From assembly GCA_021732975.1 (NCBI GenBank), contig JAKFWC010000003.1, positions 1 to 64,000 on the forward strand: a DNA stretch of 64,000 nucleotides. The letters are read 5' to 3'. This document shows, one piece after another, positions 33,219 through 45,378 of this stretch; position 1 is the stretch's first letter, and each line of letters begins with the position of its first letter. The stretch is from Planctomycetaceae bacterium. GTDB taxonomy: Bacteria > Planctomycetota > Planctomycetia > Planctomycetales > Planctomycetaceae. The position numbers and the translations under genes were made by a program. The notes beneath the pieces are model-generated. The model did not search any database and was not told where the DNA came from. It saw nothing but the letters and a program-made list of their open reading frames with translations.

Positions 33219-34004
33219 CTATAACGCGCCTTCGGCGCGGTTGCTCCACCAAGGGAGGCCGACGCCGCCGTCGACGGTGAGGGTGCCGCCGGTCATGTAT
33301 TCGGCGTCGTCACTGGAGACGAAGGCGACGGCCTTGCCGACTTCATCCGGGCGGCCGAGGCGTTTCCACGGCAGTGCTTTGCCGCCCTGTTCCAGTTGCT
33401 CCTCGGTGAAGAACTTCCGCTCGCCGGGGGTGTCGATCCATCCGGGATGGACGATGTTCACGCGGATGCGGTGCGGGGCGAGTTCCACCGCGGCGGTGCG
33501 GGCCATGTGGTCGATCGCCGCTTTCGCCATGTTGTAGGCCATCGCTGTGGGAATCGCGAGAACGGCATGCGGCGAGCTGATGACGACAATCGAGCCGCCT
33601 TTGCCTTGCTTGACCATCTGCAGGGCGGCACCGCGGACGCCGTAGAAGGCGCCCCACATGCCGACATCAATCGTCTTTTTGAAGCCATCCAGGTCGGCTT
33701 CGATCATGAGTTGCCGGTCGCTATAAACGGCATTCGAGACGAAGCAATCGAGGCTGCCGAAGGCGTCTGCGGTTTCAGCGATCATCGCCTCGACCCGCAC
33801 GCGATCCGAAACGTCGCCGCCGAGGACGATTGCCTTCACACCGAACGATTTGGCTTCATTCGCCACCATCTCCGCTTCGGCTTTGTGCGAATGATAGTTG
33901 ATGGCGACGTTGGCTCCTTCTTTCGCCATTTCCAGAATGCAGCCCTTGCCGATGCCGCGCGATGAACCGGTGACGAACACATTCTTACCAGCGAGACGAG
34001 GCAT
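33219..34004 (-). CDS. Short-chain dehydrogenase/reductase
   Basis: A classical SDR of 261 residues. It has the cofactor loop VTGSSRGIGKG near residue 11, a later Asp in GGDVSDR, the catalytic Ser in VISSPHAV, and the Tyr-Lys pair in MAYNMAKAAI near 155. The end TGGTLTVDGG is standard. The family member resembles glucose 1-dehydrogenase and 3-oxoacyl-ACP reductase types, so the substrate is open. The Fur-type gene lies 93 bp upstream on the same strand. Confidence 0.92.
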   Translation of the reverse strand: MPRLAGKNVFVTGSSRGIGKGCILEMAKEGANVAINYHSHKAEAEMVANEAKSFGVKAIVLGGDVSDRVRVEAMIAETADAFGSLDCFVSNAVYSDRQLMIEADLDGFKKTIDVGMWGAFYGVRGAALQMVKQGKGGSIVVISSPHAVLAIPTAMAYNMAKAAIDHMARTAAVELAPHRIRVNIVHPGWIDTPGERKFFTEEQLEQGGKALPWKRLGRPDEVGKAVAFVSSDDAEYMTGGTLTVDGGVGLPWWSNRAEGAL

Positions 34005-34097
34005 GGAAGTCGATTCCTTGTGAACTTTTTCGCTTGCGATTAGCGGGGATTTAAAAGGGATGAAATGTCGAATGCCGAAATCTGACTGTCGAAAAAA

Positions 34098-34538
34098 TTA
34101 CTGTGGCACGCACGTCAGACAGTGTCCCTTGAGCAGGATTTCCGTGACGCGGCCGACTTTCGACCAGCTCTTCTGCGAGCTTTTCGGGATGTCGCCGTCG
34201 TGGATGCAGGTGACGCTGCCGCAGTCCACACAGACGAAGTGCGGATGGTGGCCTTCCGGATGATTGGGGTTCTTCAGTTCAAACCGCCAGACGTGATCGC
34301 CGAGTTCCGTGCGCGCAACGAGCCCGGCGTCGACGAGATCGGTGAGGTTACGGAAGATCGTGGCTTTGTCGAAACCGAGAGGCACCAGATGCTCAGCGAC
34401 TTCGGCATGCGACAAGGGCGACTTCGCCCCCTGCAATCGCCGCACGACCGCCAGCCGCGCCGCCGTGGTCCGCAGGCCCGCCGTGGTCAGCAGGGTGCGA
34501 ATCTGAGCAATCGCTTCGATTTCATGATCGGTCGCCAT
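34098..34538 (-). CDS. Fur-family metal-responsive repressor
   Basis: A 146-residue winged-helix regulator. The DNA-binding part covers about residues 12-85 (LRTTAARLAVVRRLQGA, then DKATIFRNLTDLVDAGLV). The metal site is visible as HHPHFVCVDCG and a second Cys pair in HCLTCV. The Cys pairs fit the structural zinc of Fur/Zur/PerR. Which metal is sensed cannot be decided. It may control the SDR gene downstream. Confidence 0.92.
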   Translation of the reverse strand: MATDHEIEAIAQIRTLLTTAGLRTTAARLAVVRRLQGAKSPLSHAEVAEHLVPLGFDKATIFRNLTDLVDAGLVARTELGDHVWRFELKNPNHPEGHHPHFVCVDCGSVTCIHDGDIPKSSQKSWSKVGRVTEILLKGHCLTCVPQ

Positions 34539-34640
34539 GCGACGGTCCTTCGTGCGAACGAATCGGTGCCGAGAGAAACAGCACGCTTACTTCACGAAGT
34601 ATACCGCCGGGTGGATAACTCCGGCAATTCGCGGCATAGA

Positions 34641-34796
34641 GGTTTAGCCGCGACCCGGAATCCGTGTTGTGCGCGGGTCTCCCGACCCCGCACTGAGCTC
34701 GACCGCAGGTCTCCTGATTTGTAGTGCAATTACCCAACGAAGAGGAGACCTTCGGTCATGAAGAGTGCGGGGTCGGGAGACCCGCGCACAACACGG
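34641..34796. repeat. Repeat D half copy plus family B, copy 2
   Basis: GTTTAGCCGCGACCCGGA at 34642 is followed at 34663 by GTTGTGCGCGGGTCTCCCGA. The inverse arms end at 34796 (TCGGGAGACCCGCGCACAAC). A GTGGATAACT resembling a DnaA box lies just before, at 34611. The 303-bp spacer holds no gene. Confidence 0.8.
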
Positions 34797-34841
34797 CACA
34801 CATCAATTCGGCGACGCAGGGATTCCGCAAAGCGGCCAGCG

Positions 34842-38369
<3,528 letters not shown>

Positions 38370-38395
38370 GGATGATGTCTCTTCGACGGGAACTC

Positions 38396-38542
38396 ATTTT
38401 CAAAACTCGTTCCCAAGCTCTGCTTGGGAACGTCCGGCACCGAGGCTCTGCCTCGTTTCTTACTTCTTCTTGTCGCTACCGTGCGAGGCAGAGCCTCGCG
38501 AAAGAGCGTTCCCAAGCGGAGCTTGGGAACGAGTTGTCATAA
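38396..38542. repeat. Palindromic repeat, family E
   Basis: AACTCGTTCCCAAGCTCTGC-TTGGGAACG, GGCTCTGCCTCG and CGAGGCAGAGCC arms, and a closing GTTCCCAAGCGGAGCTTGGG-AACGAGTT. It fills the spacer between ccsBA and the lipoprotein gene. A degenerate member lies at 5149. Confidence 0.85.
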
Positions 38543-38556
38543 TCTCTGGGTCTCAA

Positions 38557-39660
38557 TTACGGTAACTGCACGGTCTTCACGAACGTTTCAAACGCCTTCT
38601 TTTCCTGCAACACGAGAGCTGTCGGTGCTTGCAGTTTGATGAACCACGTCTTGTCATCCTTGTCGACAATCACGCCGAGGATGGATTGCCCCTTATCGGA
38701 ATCCGTGGGAGCGATCAGTTCGACGTAATCCCCCTTGTCCGGGCCGACATCAATCTGGCGCATGACGGCTTTCAACCCATCGGCATCATAGGCCGGCAGG
38801 CCGACTTGTCCGCACCAGCGGTTGACGTTCGCGAGTCGATCGCCAGCTGCGCGGGCCAGATCAATGATGGTGACTTCCCCTTTAAGATCGCCTTGCTCAA
38901 ACGAGAGGGCGGCTTTCCGCATGCCGCCGGCTTGACCCTGCTTCCAATGTTCGGGCGCGGTGAGTTTGAGGTTCCTGTCAGAAGCCGGTCCCTCCGCCGA
39001 GGGAGCCGCGAAAGGTCGGTCCATTCCGCCACGACCACCGGCAAACGGCGGACTCATCCCGCCGCCGGGTTTGCCTTGGCCTTCGAGGTTCACAAAGACC
39101 GCGCTCAACCCGTTGGGCAACGTGAGCGTTTCCGTGTCGGTGGAAAGCTGGTCCTGCTTCATCGGCGGCAACGAAAGCTGTCCCCGCCAGCGGTTGAGAT
39201 TCGCCAGCACGCCCTCTTGCTGATCACCTTCACCCACGGGCAGCACGGTGACCGTGGTTTCGAGCGTAGGTTTCGTATCAATGACCAACGTCGCGAACCG
39301 TAAGCCGCTCGCCGGTTGTTGCGACCACCCGTTTGGCAGCGTCCATTTGGGCTTCCCGGTCTCATCGAAGGTCATCGACTGTACGACCTGACGGTACTCG
39401 GCCTCGTGATTGGCAACGACATCGACCGGCCCGGTTAACTTGAGGAACCAGAATTGCCCCTCGTGGGAAATGATCGCCCCGAGCATCCGCTGCGGTTCTC
39501 CCGCGGACTCCGCGTCACTGCCCGTCCCGGCGGGGGCCGGAAGCTGGATCGCTTCCGCCTTCGGCACCTCATACTGCGTGATGCTGTCCTGCGGGCGGCA
39601 ACCGAGGTTCAGCACGACGGTCAGGACCAATGCCGGAGTCAGCAATGAAGCAAGTTTCAA
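38557..39660 (-). CDS. Lipoprotein with permuted internal repeat, unknown
   Basis: TTG 39660, preceded by GGGAG, opens a lipoprotein signal (LASLLTPALVLTVVLNLGC). Two internal units recur. Unit A (LGAIISHEGQFWFLKLTGP, and LGVIVDKDDKTWFIKLQAP at the end) brackets unit B (QEGVLANLNRWRGQLSLPP and GDRLANVNRWCGQVGLPAYD). The order A-B-B-A is a mirror-like permutation of a tandem duplication. It is 367 residues long and probably lipid-anchored outside the cytoplasm. The gene lies upstream of ccsBA on the same strand, 187 bp away. No function is recognised. Confidence 0.78.
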   Translation of the reverse strand: MKLASLLTPALVLTVVLNLGCRPQDSITQYEVPKAEAIQLPAPAGTGSDAESAGEPQRMLGAIISHEGQFWFLKLTGPVDVVANHEAEYRQVVQSMTFDETGKPKWTLPNGWSQQPASGLRFATLVIDTKPTLETTVTVLPVGEGDQQEGVLANLNRWRGQLSLPPMKQDQLSTDTETLTLPNGLSAVFVNLEGQGKPGGGMSPPFAGGRGGMDRPFAAPSAEGPASDRNLKLTAPEHWKQGQAGGMRKAALSFEQGDLKGEVTIIDLARAAGDRLANVNRWCGQVGLPAYDADGLKAVMRQIDVGPDKGDYVELIAPTDSDKGQSILGVIVDKDDKTWFIKLQAPTALVLQEKKAFETFVKTVQLP

Positions 39661-39835
39661 AGTGAAAAACTCCCGGGGAGGCACCCGAGACGCGCTCGCG
39701 GGAGCGCTGTTGTTTCGGGAAGGTTTGTTCAGGCAGGACCACTCGCGATTTCGGTCGCGCGCGGCGAAAGACGGCACTAAATGATTATAGTTGCCTGACC
39801 CGAGGAAAGTACACGCGTTAACACAGGATGAGATT

Positions 39836-39952
39836 GGCAATTAGAAATTAGGAATTGAAAAGGGCAAATTAGAATGCCCATGACTGCGACCAAAGTCATT
39901 CCTCCGGCCAATTTGCAATTTTCATTGTTCAATTCCTAATGGCCAATCTCCT
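39836..39952. repeat. AT-rich long palindrome
   Basis: GATTGGCAATTAGAAATTAG-GAATTG and CAATTCCTAATGGCCAATC form the outer arms, with inner AAATTAGAATG-type and CCAATTTGCAATTTTCATTG parts. Its base composition contrasts sharply with the GC-rich surroundings. No protein frame. Confidence 0.8.
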
Positions 39953-39972
39953 CGTCTACCCAGAAACCTCCC

Positions 39973-40920
39973 ATGACCACAACGACCGATTCCGGGCTAA
40001 CCATCACCACTATCGATGTGCATGATTGGCCGCAGGCGCTCGGCTTCCTGTTTGCGACTTTTCCCGAAGAAGAACGGCAGCCACGGATTGATTCCACGCT
40101 GATCGCCGTCAGTGAGGGCCGGCTGAGTTTGTCCGGCTTGCGTTGGGCCTTACGCGACGGCGAACCCATCGGCGTTTCGCTCACCATGGAACAACCTGAC
40201 GGCGTTACGCTCGTCTGGCCACCGGTGGTGATTGCAAGCGCGGATAATCCCGCGGCTGTGGAATCGGCCCTGATGCGGGAGTTGACGGCCCGCCTCGATC
40301 AGGCGTCGGCTCGGCTCGCACAGATTTTGCTGGATCCGCATGAGACCACCGACACGGCTCCCTACCAGGCTCACGGGTTTACGACTCAGACCGATCTCGA
40401 TTTTCTTGTGCGAACGCTGGATGGAACGCTACCGGCGGCCGATCTTGTGGGGTGGCAAGTCGAACATTTTGACGAAGCGACCAATCGGGATCGCTTCGCT
40501 GCGCTGATTGAAGCGACCTACCTCGGTTCGCAGGATTGCACGGTTCTGGATGGTCTGCGGAATGGGCAAGAGGCGCTGGCGAGTCATCGACTTTCCGGCC
40601 AATTTCAACCCGATCTCTGGACACTGTACAAAGTCGCTGGAACAGACGTAGCCGTGGTCTTGTTGAATGAGCATACGGAACAGTCCGCAGTCGAGTTGGT
40701 GTATTTCGGCGTCGCTCCCTCCGTTCGGGGACGCGGTTACGGACAAAACGCCTTGATTCATGCCTTGAACGCGGCGGCAACCCGCGGCGGACAACTGGCC
40801 TTTCTGGCTGTCGACGCTAAAAACACTTATGCCATAAATGTTTATGGAAATCTCGGCTTCTCGCATCTTTCCCGTCGGCAAGCACTGTTTCGGTGGCCCG
40901 GTGGATTGGCACGAAAGTAA
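39973..40920 (+). CDS. GNAT-family acetyltransferase, tandem-type
   Basis: 315 residues. The C-terminal half holds a good GNAT domain with the acetyl-CoA loop in VYFGVAPSVRGRGYGQNALI near residue 245 and a conserved NVYGNLGFSHL near 288. The N-terminal half (to about 140) looks like a degenerate GNAT fold without the loop. This two-domain layout resembles mycothiol-synthase-like enzymes, but the substrate cannot be inferred. It stands alone. Confidence 0.82.
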   Translation: MTTTTDSGLTITTIDVHDWPQALGFLFATFPEEERQPRIDSTLIAVSEGRLSLSGLRWALRDGEPIGVSLTMEQPDGVTLVWPPVVIASADNPAAVESALMRELTARLDQASARLAQILLDPHETTDTAPYQAHGFTTQTDLDFLVRTLDGTLPAADLVGWQVEHFDEATNRDRFAALIEATYLGSQDCTVLDGLRNGQEALASHRLSGQFQPDLWTLYKVAGTDVAVVLLNEHTEQSAVELVYFGVAPSVRGRGYGQNALIHALNAAATRGGQLAFLAVDAKNTYAINVYGNLGFSHLSRRQALFRWPGGLARK

Positions 40921-41338
40921 TTGACAGTTTCTGAACACTCTCGGCCACCGCTTTTCTTCATTCGATGAATTCTGGAAACGGTGGCAAACGCTCATCTCCT
41001 CGTGACTTTCGCGGTTTTCTCCACTTGATGAACGCCTTGCGAATTTTTTGCGAAGCCGATGGGTTTGACTCCCGCTCCGCCGGAGATACGATCAGCCCCA
41101 CTGAGTGAGTCTGAAAGACGCTCACCTCGCGACCCACAAGTGGGCTCTCATCGAGAGCCACAACACGGTTGCGGGGCGGGTTGTCTATTTCCAACAATCT
41201 GACAGTCTCCAACGACGAATCGTGAAAGTGCGGAACCAGGGGTGGGTCTGCACGACGGGAGTGGCTGCGCGGTCTGCGAAGCCTTTCTCGACACAATCAT
41301 CGAAGGGGAGTGGCGGACCGGAGCGTGGGGGTCGCAAG
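40921..41338. other. Spacer upstream of dnaA
   Basis: A 418-bp region with no DnaA-box cluster that I can see (only weak matches such as TTTTCTCCAC) and no AT-rich unwinding tract. The dnaA frame is open back to 41105, but the extra 78 codons are not DnaA-like. Confidence 0.4.
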
Positions 41339-42847
41339 ATGCAGCCCGGCATGAAGCCGATAGAGACGGACCGCGCCGCGAGGGGACACGACGATCCTCG
41401 CCAAGCCGCCGTGCTGGCAGAATTGAAATCGCGCCTGGGGGCCCAGCCGTACGCGCTGTGGTGCCAGGACAAGATCGCCATCGACATCCAGGACGACGTA
41501 CTGACCATCGCGGTGGGCAGTCCGTTCCTGCTCAATTGCATGCAGAAGCAATTCAGCACAGCATTGACCGAAGCCGCACAAACGGTGATTGGCCCGAGTG
41601 CGTCCGCGGTGCTGACCGTTGATGCGCGGTTGTCGCTGAAACCCGGATCAACGGCGTCGAGCAGTTCCCGGAGCGCGGCGCGTAAGCCATCCGTGGTGAA
41701 GATGCCGGGGGATATCGCCGAACCCGCAACCGTCACTACAAAAGAGACCGCTGCGCGGATCGTGTCGATGCCCGAACCGACGGGTTCGTCGTTTGCGCTC
41801 CCGCGGCAACGCCGTCTTGCCGAACTCTCGGAATACATCGCCGGGCCGAACACCGAGATTGCACTGACCGCTTGTAAGCAAGTGGCGATCTCGCCCGGGT
41901 TGCAGTTCAACCCGCTCTACTTGCATGGTGCTGTCGGGACGGGCAAGTCGCACCTGTTGGAAGGGATCTGCCGGCAACTGCGCCGCACACATCCCAACCT
42001 GCAAGTCGTATTGATTACGGCGGAAGGGTTCGCGAACTACTTCACGCAGTCGTTGCGCGATCGCACGTTGCCGAGCTTCCGCCAGAAGTTCCGTGGCGTC
42101 GATTTACTGCTCGTCGATGACATCGACTTTTTCGAGTCGAAACGGGTCTTCCAGGAAGAGTTCCTGCATACCCTCGCCGATCTCATCGATCATCGCCGTC
42201 AGGTGGTGATGACCGGTGATCGGCATCCGCGGCTGTTGCCGAAGCTGGGCGACGACCTGATTTCCCGCATGCAATCCGGGCTAGTCTGCCGGTTGGAAAC
42301 CCCCGATGCGGAGACCCGCCGGAAGATCGTGACCGTGAAGGCTCAACGGTTGGATGGCGAGTTCGCACCGGAAGCTTTGGAATTCATCGCTGACCGGTTC
42401 ACGGGCAGTGTGCGGGAACTCGAAGGAGCCCTGAACTGTCTCCAGACCTATTTTTCGATGACGAAGAAGAAGATTACGCTCAGCACGGCGCGACAGGTGC
42501 TGGCTGATCTGGAGCGGGACTGTCTGCGGATCGTGCGGTTGGCCGATGTTGAACGCGTGGTCTGTACATTGTTCGGGCTGCGGCCGAAAGACCTCAAGTC
42601 GGACAGCCGGGTGCGCACATTGGCACAACCGCGCATGCTGGCGATGTTTCTCGCCCGCAAGCACACACCGTCGGCGTACTCAGAAATTGGCCAGCACTTC
42701 GGCGGTCGCAATCACAGCACGGTGATGTCCGCCGAGCGCAAAGTGCAGGGTTGGCTCGAAGAAAACGCGTCGGTAAGAATCGCGTCCCAAGACTGGACCA
42801 TCGGTGAAATCGTCAGCACGCTGGAGCAACAACTCCTCGCCGGATGA
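41339..42847 (+). CDS. dnaA: Replication initiator DnaA
   Basis: 502 residues with the full DnaA architecture. Domain I (about 18-85, AQPYALWCQDKIAIDIQDD) is followed by a Ser-rich linker. The AAA+ domain holds Walker A LHGAVGTGKSHLL near 198, Walker B LLLVDDIDFF near 255, and an Arg-finger region DLISRMQSGLV. Domain IV has the DNA-recognition loop FGGRNHSTVMSAERK near 458. Departures from consensus are Thr in GTGKS where most DnaA have GLGKT, and Asn-Ser in GGRNHSTV instead of GGRDHTTV. No dnaN, gyrB or DnaA-box array is adjacent. The start was picked from the family N-terminus. Confidence 0.93.
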   Translation: MQPGMKPIETDRAARGHDDPRQAAVLAELKSRLGAQPYALWCQDKIAIDIQDDVLTIAVGSPFLLNCMQKQFSTALTEAAQTVIGPSASAVLTVDARLSLKPGSTASSSSRSAARKPSVVKMPGDIAEPATVTTKETAARIVSMPEPTGSSFALPRQRRLAELSEYIAGPNTEIALTACKQVAISPGLQFNPLYLHGAVGTGKSHLLEGICRQLRRTHPNLQVVLITAEGFANYFTQSLRDRTLPSFRQKFRGVDLLLVDDIDFFESKRVFQEEFLHTLADLIDHRRQVVMTGDRHPRLLPKLGDDLISRMQSGLVCRLETPDAETRRKIVTVKAQRLDGEFAPEALEFIADRFTGSVRELEGALNCLQTYFSMTKKKITLSTARQVLADLERDCLRIVRLADVERVVCTLFGLRPKDLKSDSRVRTLAQPRMLAMFLARKHTPSAYSEIGQHFGGRNHSTVMSAERKVQGWLEENASVRIASQDWTIGEIVSTLEQQLLAG

Positions 42848-42856
42848 CGCTTGCGC

Positions 42857-44035
42857 TTAGCGCAATCCCAACGTCTGCGCTGTTCCTAACCGCTCTTCCA
42901 ACTTCGGCTGCAATACCTTCGCCACCACCTCATTGCCATACGGAGTGAGGTGCCGATCCGCGTAGTAGTACAGTTGCTTTCCGGTCGTTTGCCATTCCGC
43001 TTGCAGATCGGGAAGCAGGTCGATCATCGTGATGCCGAGTCGATCGCAGGCCGCACGGAGGCGGTCCTGCACATCGAACTCAAATGGCCCAATATTTTTG
43101 ATGACCGCGTGCGGATCGACCTGGTTGTGATCCGGCAGTGAGACGATCACCAATTTCGTCTGCAATTCGGCCGCCCGTTTCTGCATCATCTCCAGATACC
43201 GATCGGTCACGTCCCACGCCGCGGTTCGCTGTTCTTCCGTGGTGATGCGGCGGTCTTTCGTGCCGATGAAACGGTAGCGTGCGCCCTTCAGGCCTTCTTT
43301 GCCCATCGCGACCAGATAGGAAGTCGTCCACTTACTCTTGGCCGCGCTAGTGACCGCGGGGAGTTCTGCCAGCGGTTCAAAGTCGGCTGGGATGGGGTCG
43401 ACGCGCGTGACTTTGCCGCCGTCCGAAAGTTCGTAATCGGGAACCTTGCGGACGTAATTATCCTCCGGGTCATTCCAAAAGAAGACCAGCACCGTGAGAT
43501 CGGGTCGAAACTCGGCACCGAACTGGTCCAGTACCGCGAGGCTGTTGCGGGTGCCGTAACCATTCGCGCCGCCGTTGGCGACTTCACGATCCGGCCACGC
43601 TGCGGTCAGTCGGCCGACAAAGGTTTCGTCATCGGCGGCACCGAGACCGTAGGTGAATGAGTCGCCAAGAAAGAGGACGCGGCCACGGACACCAGCCGGG
43701 CGTTCGGCCGAAAAGATTGTTGTCCCTCGTTGCCGCTGTGTGGTGTGATGGATCGGATGGGAATACTCGGTCGTTTCCATTCGGCCGGACACTCCGGCGA
43801 GCGGTGCGTAACCGTACACGGGATGCGGTCCCCACGCCGGGGTCGACAACAGACTCGGCGGCGTCCAGACCATCCGTAAACCGAGTTCACCGATGAGCAG
43901 ACTGAACGTGACTGCGATCGCAGCCGCCAACAGTTTGACGGTCCAGCGAATCGGCTTGCGCTGTCGCCGCGTAACAACCGTGTTCGCTGTTGGGGTCGCC
44001 AGGGGGCTGACGACCATCGAAGTGGAAACAGACAC
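42857..44035 (-). CDS. Membrane-anchored SGNH/GDSL-type hydrolase
   Basis: GTG 44035 is preceded by AGGGAGGA at 6 bp. One helix near residues 34-52 anchors the protein. The SGNH block I, FLGDSFTYGLGAADDETFVG, is near 120; block III is NGYGT; the catalytic Asp-His pair is in YYYADRHLTPYGN near 370. Such proteins include carbohydrate esterases and O-acyl-modifying enzymes of exopolysaccharides. The position a few kb from the Wzc-like kinase fits an exopolysaccharide role, but that is inference. It is convergent with dnaA, only 9 bp away. Confidence 0.85.
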   Translation of the reverse strand: MSVSTSMVVSPLATPTANTVVTRRQRKPIRWTVKLLAAAIAVTFSLLIGELGLRMVWTPPSLLSTPAWGPHPVYGYAPLAGVSGRMETTEYSHPIHHTTQRQRGTTIFSAERPAGVRGRVLFLGDSFTYGLGAADDETFVGRLTAAWPDREVANGGANGYGTRNSLAVLDQFGAEFRPDLTVLVFFWNDPEDNYVRKVPDYELSDGGKVTRVDPIPADFEPLAELPAVTSAAKSKWTTSYLVAMGKEGLKGARYRFIGTKDRRITTEEQRTAAWDVTDRYLEMMQKRAAELQTKLVIVSLPDHNQVDPHAVIKNIGPFEFDVQDRLRAACDRLGITMIDLLPDLQAEWQTTGKQLYYYADRHLTPYGNEVVAKVLQPKLEERLGTAQTLGLR

Positions 44036-44292
44036 GCGCGGTCCTCCCTGACCGATTGTCCGCGCGGAACGTCCCACACGGTCACAGTTTGTTTTTAGCT
44101 CAAGTAGTCGGAATCGACAACGACAGATTGGGGGGTTGGTGAGGTTGGAAGACACGCGGTGAAGTGGCGCGAGGCGCGAAACCGCAAGCGACGATGGTGA
44201 GTCGAGCTTACCAATCGCCCCAGATTGCCCGGTTGGTCGTAACCCGTCTTGCTGGATTTCTGAGATTCTGCGACGATCCCCCCGCTTTGAGG

Positions 44293-45225
44293 ATGGCCGT
44301 TTCTTGTGGGAAAATGCGTTTCGACGCTTTGTTGTCACCACCCGTGAGCGAGTTGCGATTCCCGGCTGATGTTCGACCGGCGGCGCGAGCCTTCTCGTAC
44401 CGTACGCTCCTCGTCTGCGCGCTGCTCGGTGGTTTGGGCCTGAGTGGTTGCCGCCTGGCGAACCGGGCCGACACGGTCGGATTACCCACCCGGCATTCGG
44501 TCAAGAACGATCAGTTGCGCGTGCTGAGCGACATCAAGCTGCCCAAAGATCACGCGCTGTTGAAGGATCTCGAAGCCTTGCGGGGCATGATCTCCGAAAC
44601 GCTCGTTCTTCCCGTGCAGGAACAACCAGTGACGGTGTATCTGTTCGGTGACGAAACGCGGTACTCGCAGTATCTGCAGGCGACGTATCCCAACCTGCCG
44701 CCCCGCCGGGCTTACTTTGTCGGCACGTCGCAGGAACTCGCGGTCTACACCTTCTGGGGCGAACGGATACAAGAAGACCTGCGGCACGAGTACACGCACG
44801 GCGTTTTGCATGCGTCCCTCAAAGATGTTCCGTTGTGGCTCGATGAAGGCCTTGCGGAATACTTTGAAGTCGCCGAGCCGCCGGTCGGTTTCAATCGCGA
44901 TTATGTGCAGCGGATGCGGTCCGCGCTGCATGAAGGCTGGCGTCCCGATCTCGATCGGTTGGAAACGCTGGAAGCCGTCGGCGACATGAAGAAGCCGGAC
45001 TACTTCGAGTCGTGGGCGTGGGTCCATTTCATGCTGGAAGACAGCCCGGACAGCCGTGGCGTGCTGGTCGACTATCTGCGTGAACTCCGCACTACCGCGC
45101 GACCGGGCCGGTTGTCGCAACGACTGCGGAAAGAACTGCCCGATGCGGACGCGCGATTCCTCGCACATTGTGCGACGCTCAGTGAAGGCATCATTGCCGC
45201 CGGGGCGTTGTCGAACCGCGAGTAA
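44293..45225 (+). CDS. DUF1570-type zinc-peptidase-like lipoprotein
   Basis: A lipoprotein-like signal (LLVCALLGGLGLSGC near residue 45) precedes a gluzincin-like domain. The metal motif is HEYTHGVLH near residue 170, with the third ligand Glu in WLDEGLAEYFE. This is the DUF1570 pattern. The enzyme probably acts outside the cytoplasm. The start is uncertain between ATG 44293 and ATG 44314; the frame is open to 44164. It is divergent from the SGNH gene over a 257-bp spacer. Confidence 0.8.
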   Translation: MAVSCGKMRFDALLSPPVSELRFPADVRPAARAFSYRTLLVCALLGGLGLSGCRLANRADTVGLPTRHSVKNDQLRVLSDIKLPKDHALLKDLEALRGMISETLVLPVQEQPVTVYLFGDETRYSQYLQATYPNLPPRRAYFVGTSQELAVYTFWGERIQEDLRHEYTHGVLHASLKDVPLWLDEGLAEYFEVAEPPVGFNRDYVQRMRSALHEGWRPDLDRLETLEAVGDMKKPDYFESWAWVHFMLEDSPDSRGVLVDYLRELRTTARPGRLSQRLRKELPDADARFLAHCATLSEGIIAAGALSNRE

Positions 45226-45238
45226 TGGTTCGTCACAG

Positions 45239-45365
45239 ACCGGAGCGCGAGCGACGGCGTCAAAAAGTGATGAGTGCTGAATGATGAGCGATGAGTTGCG
45301 ATTCACTCATCATTCATCGATCAGCACTCATCAATTCGGCGCATCCGTCGCTCGCGCTCCGGGCT
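45239..45365. repeat. Family F arms enclosing an unrelated palindrome
   Basis: Outer GGAGCGCGAGCGACGGCG and CCGTCGCTCGCGCTCCGGG are family F-like. The centre is a different inverted repeat, TGATGAGTGCTGAATGATGA with its inverse near 45305-45333. This looks like one palindrome inserted into another. Confidence 0.8.
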
Positions 45366-45378
45366 GTGATACGAAGTC

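Noticed and set aside
34605-34620. GTGGATAACT as an origin of replication
   Set aside because: A single DnaA-box-like word with no cluster or AT-rich tract nearby.
42848-44292. SGNH and DUF1570 genes considered as an operon with dnaA
   Set aside because: They are on opposite or divergent strands; no shared transcription is possible with dnaA.
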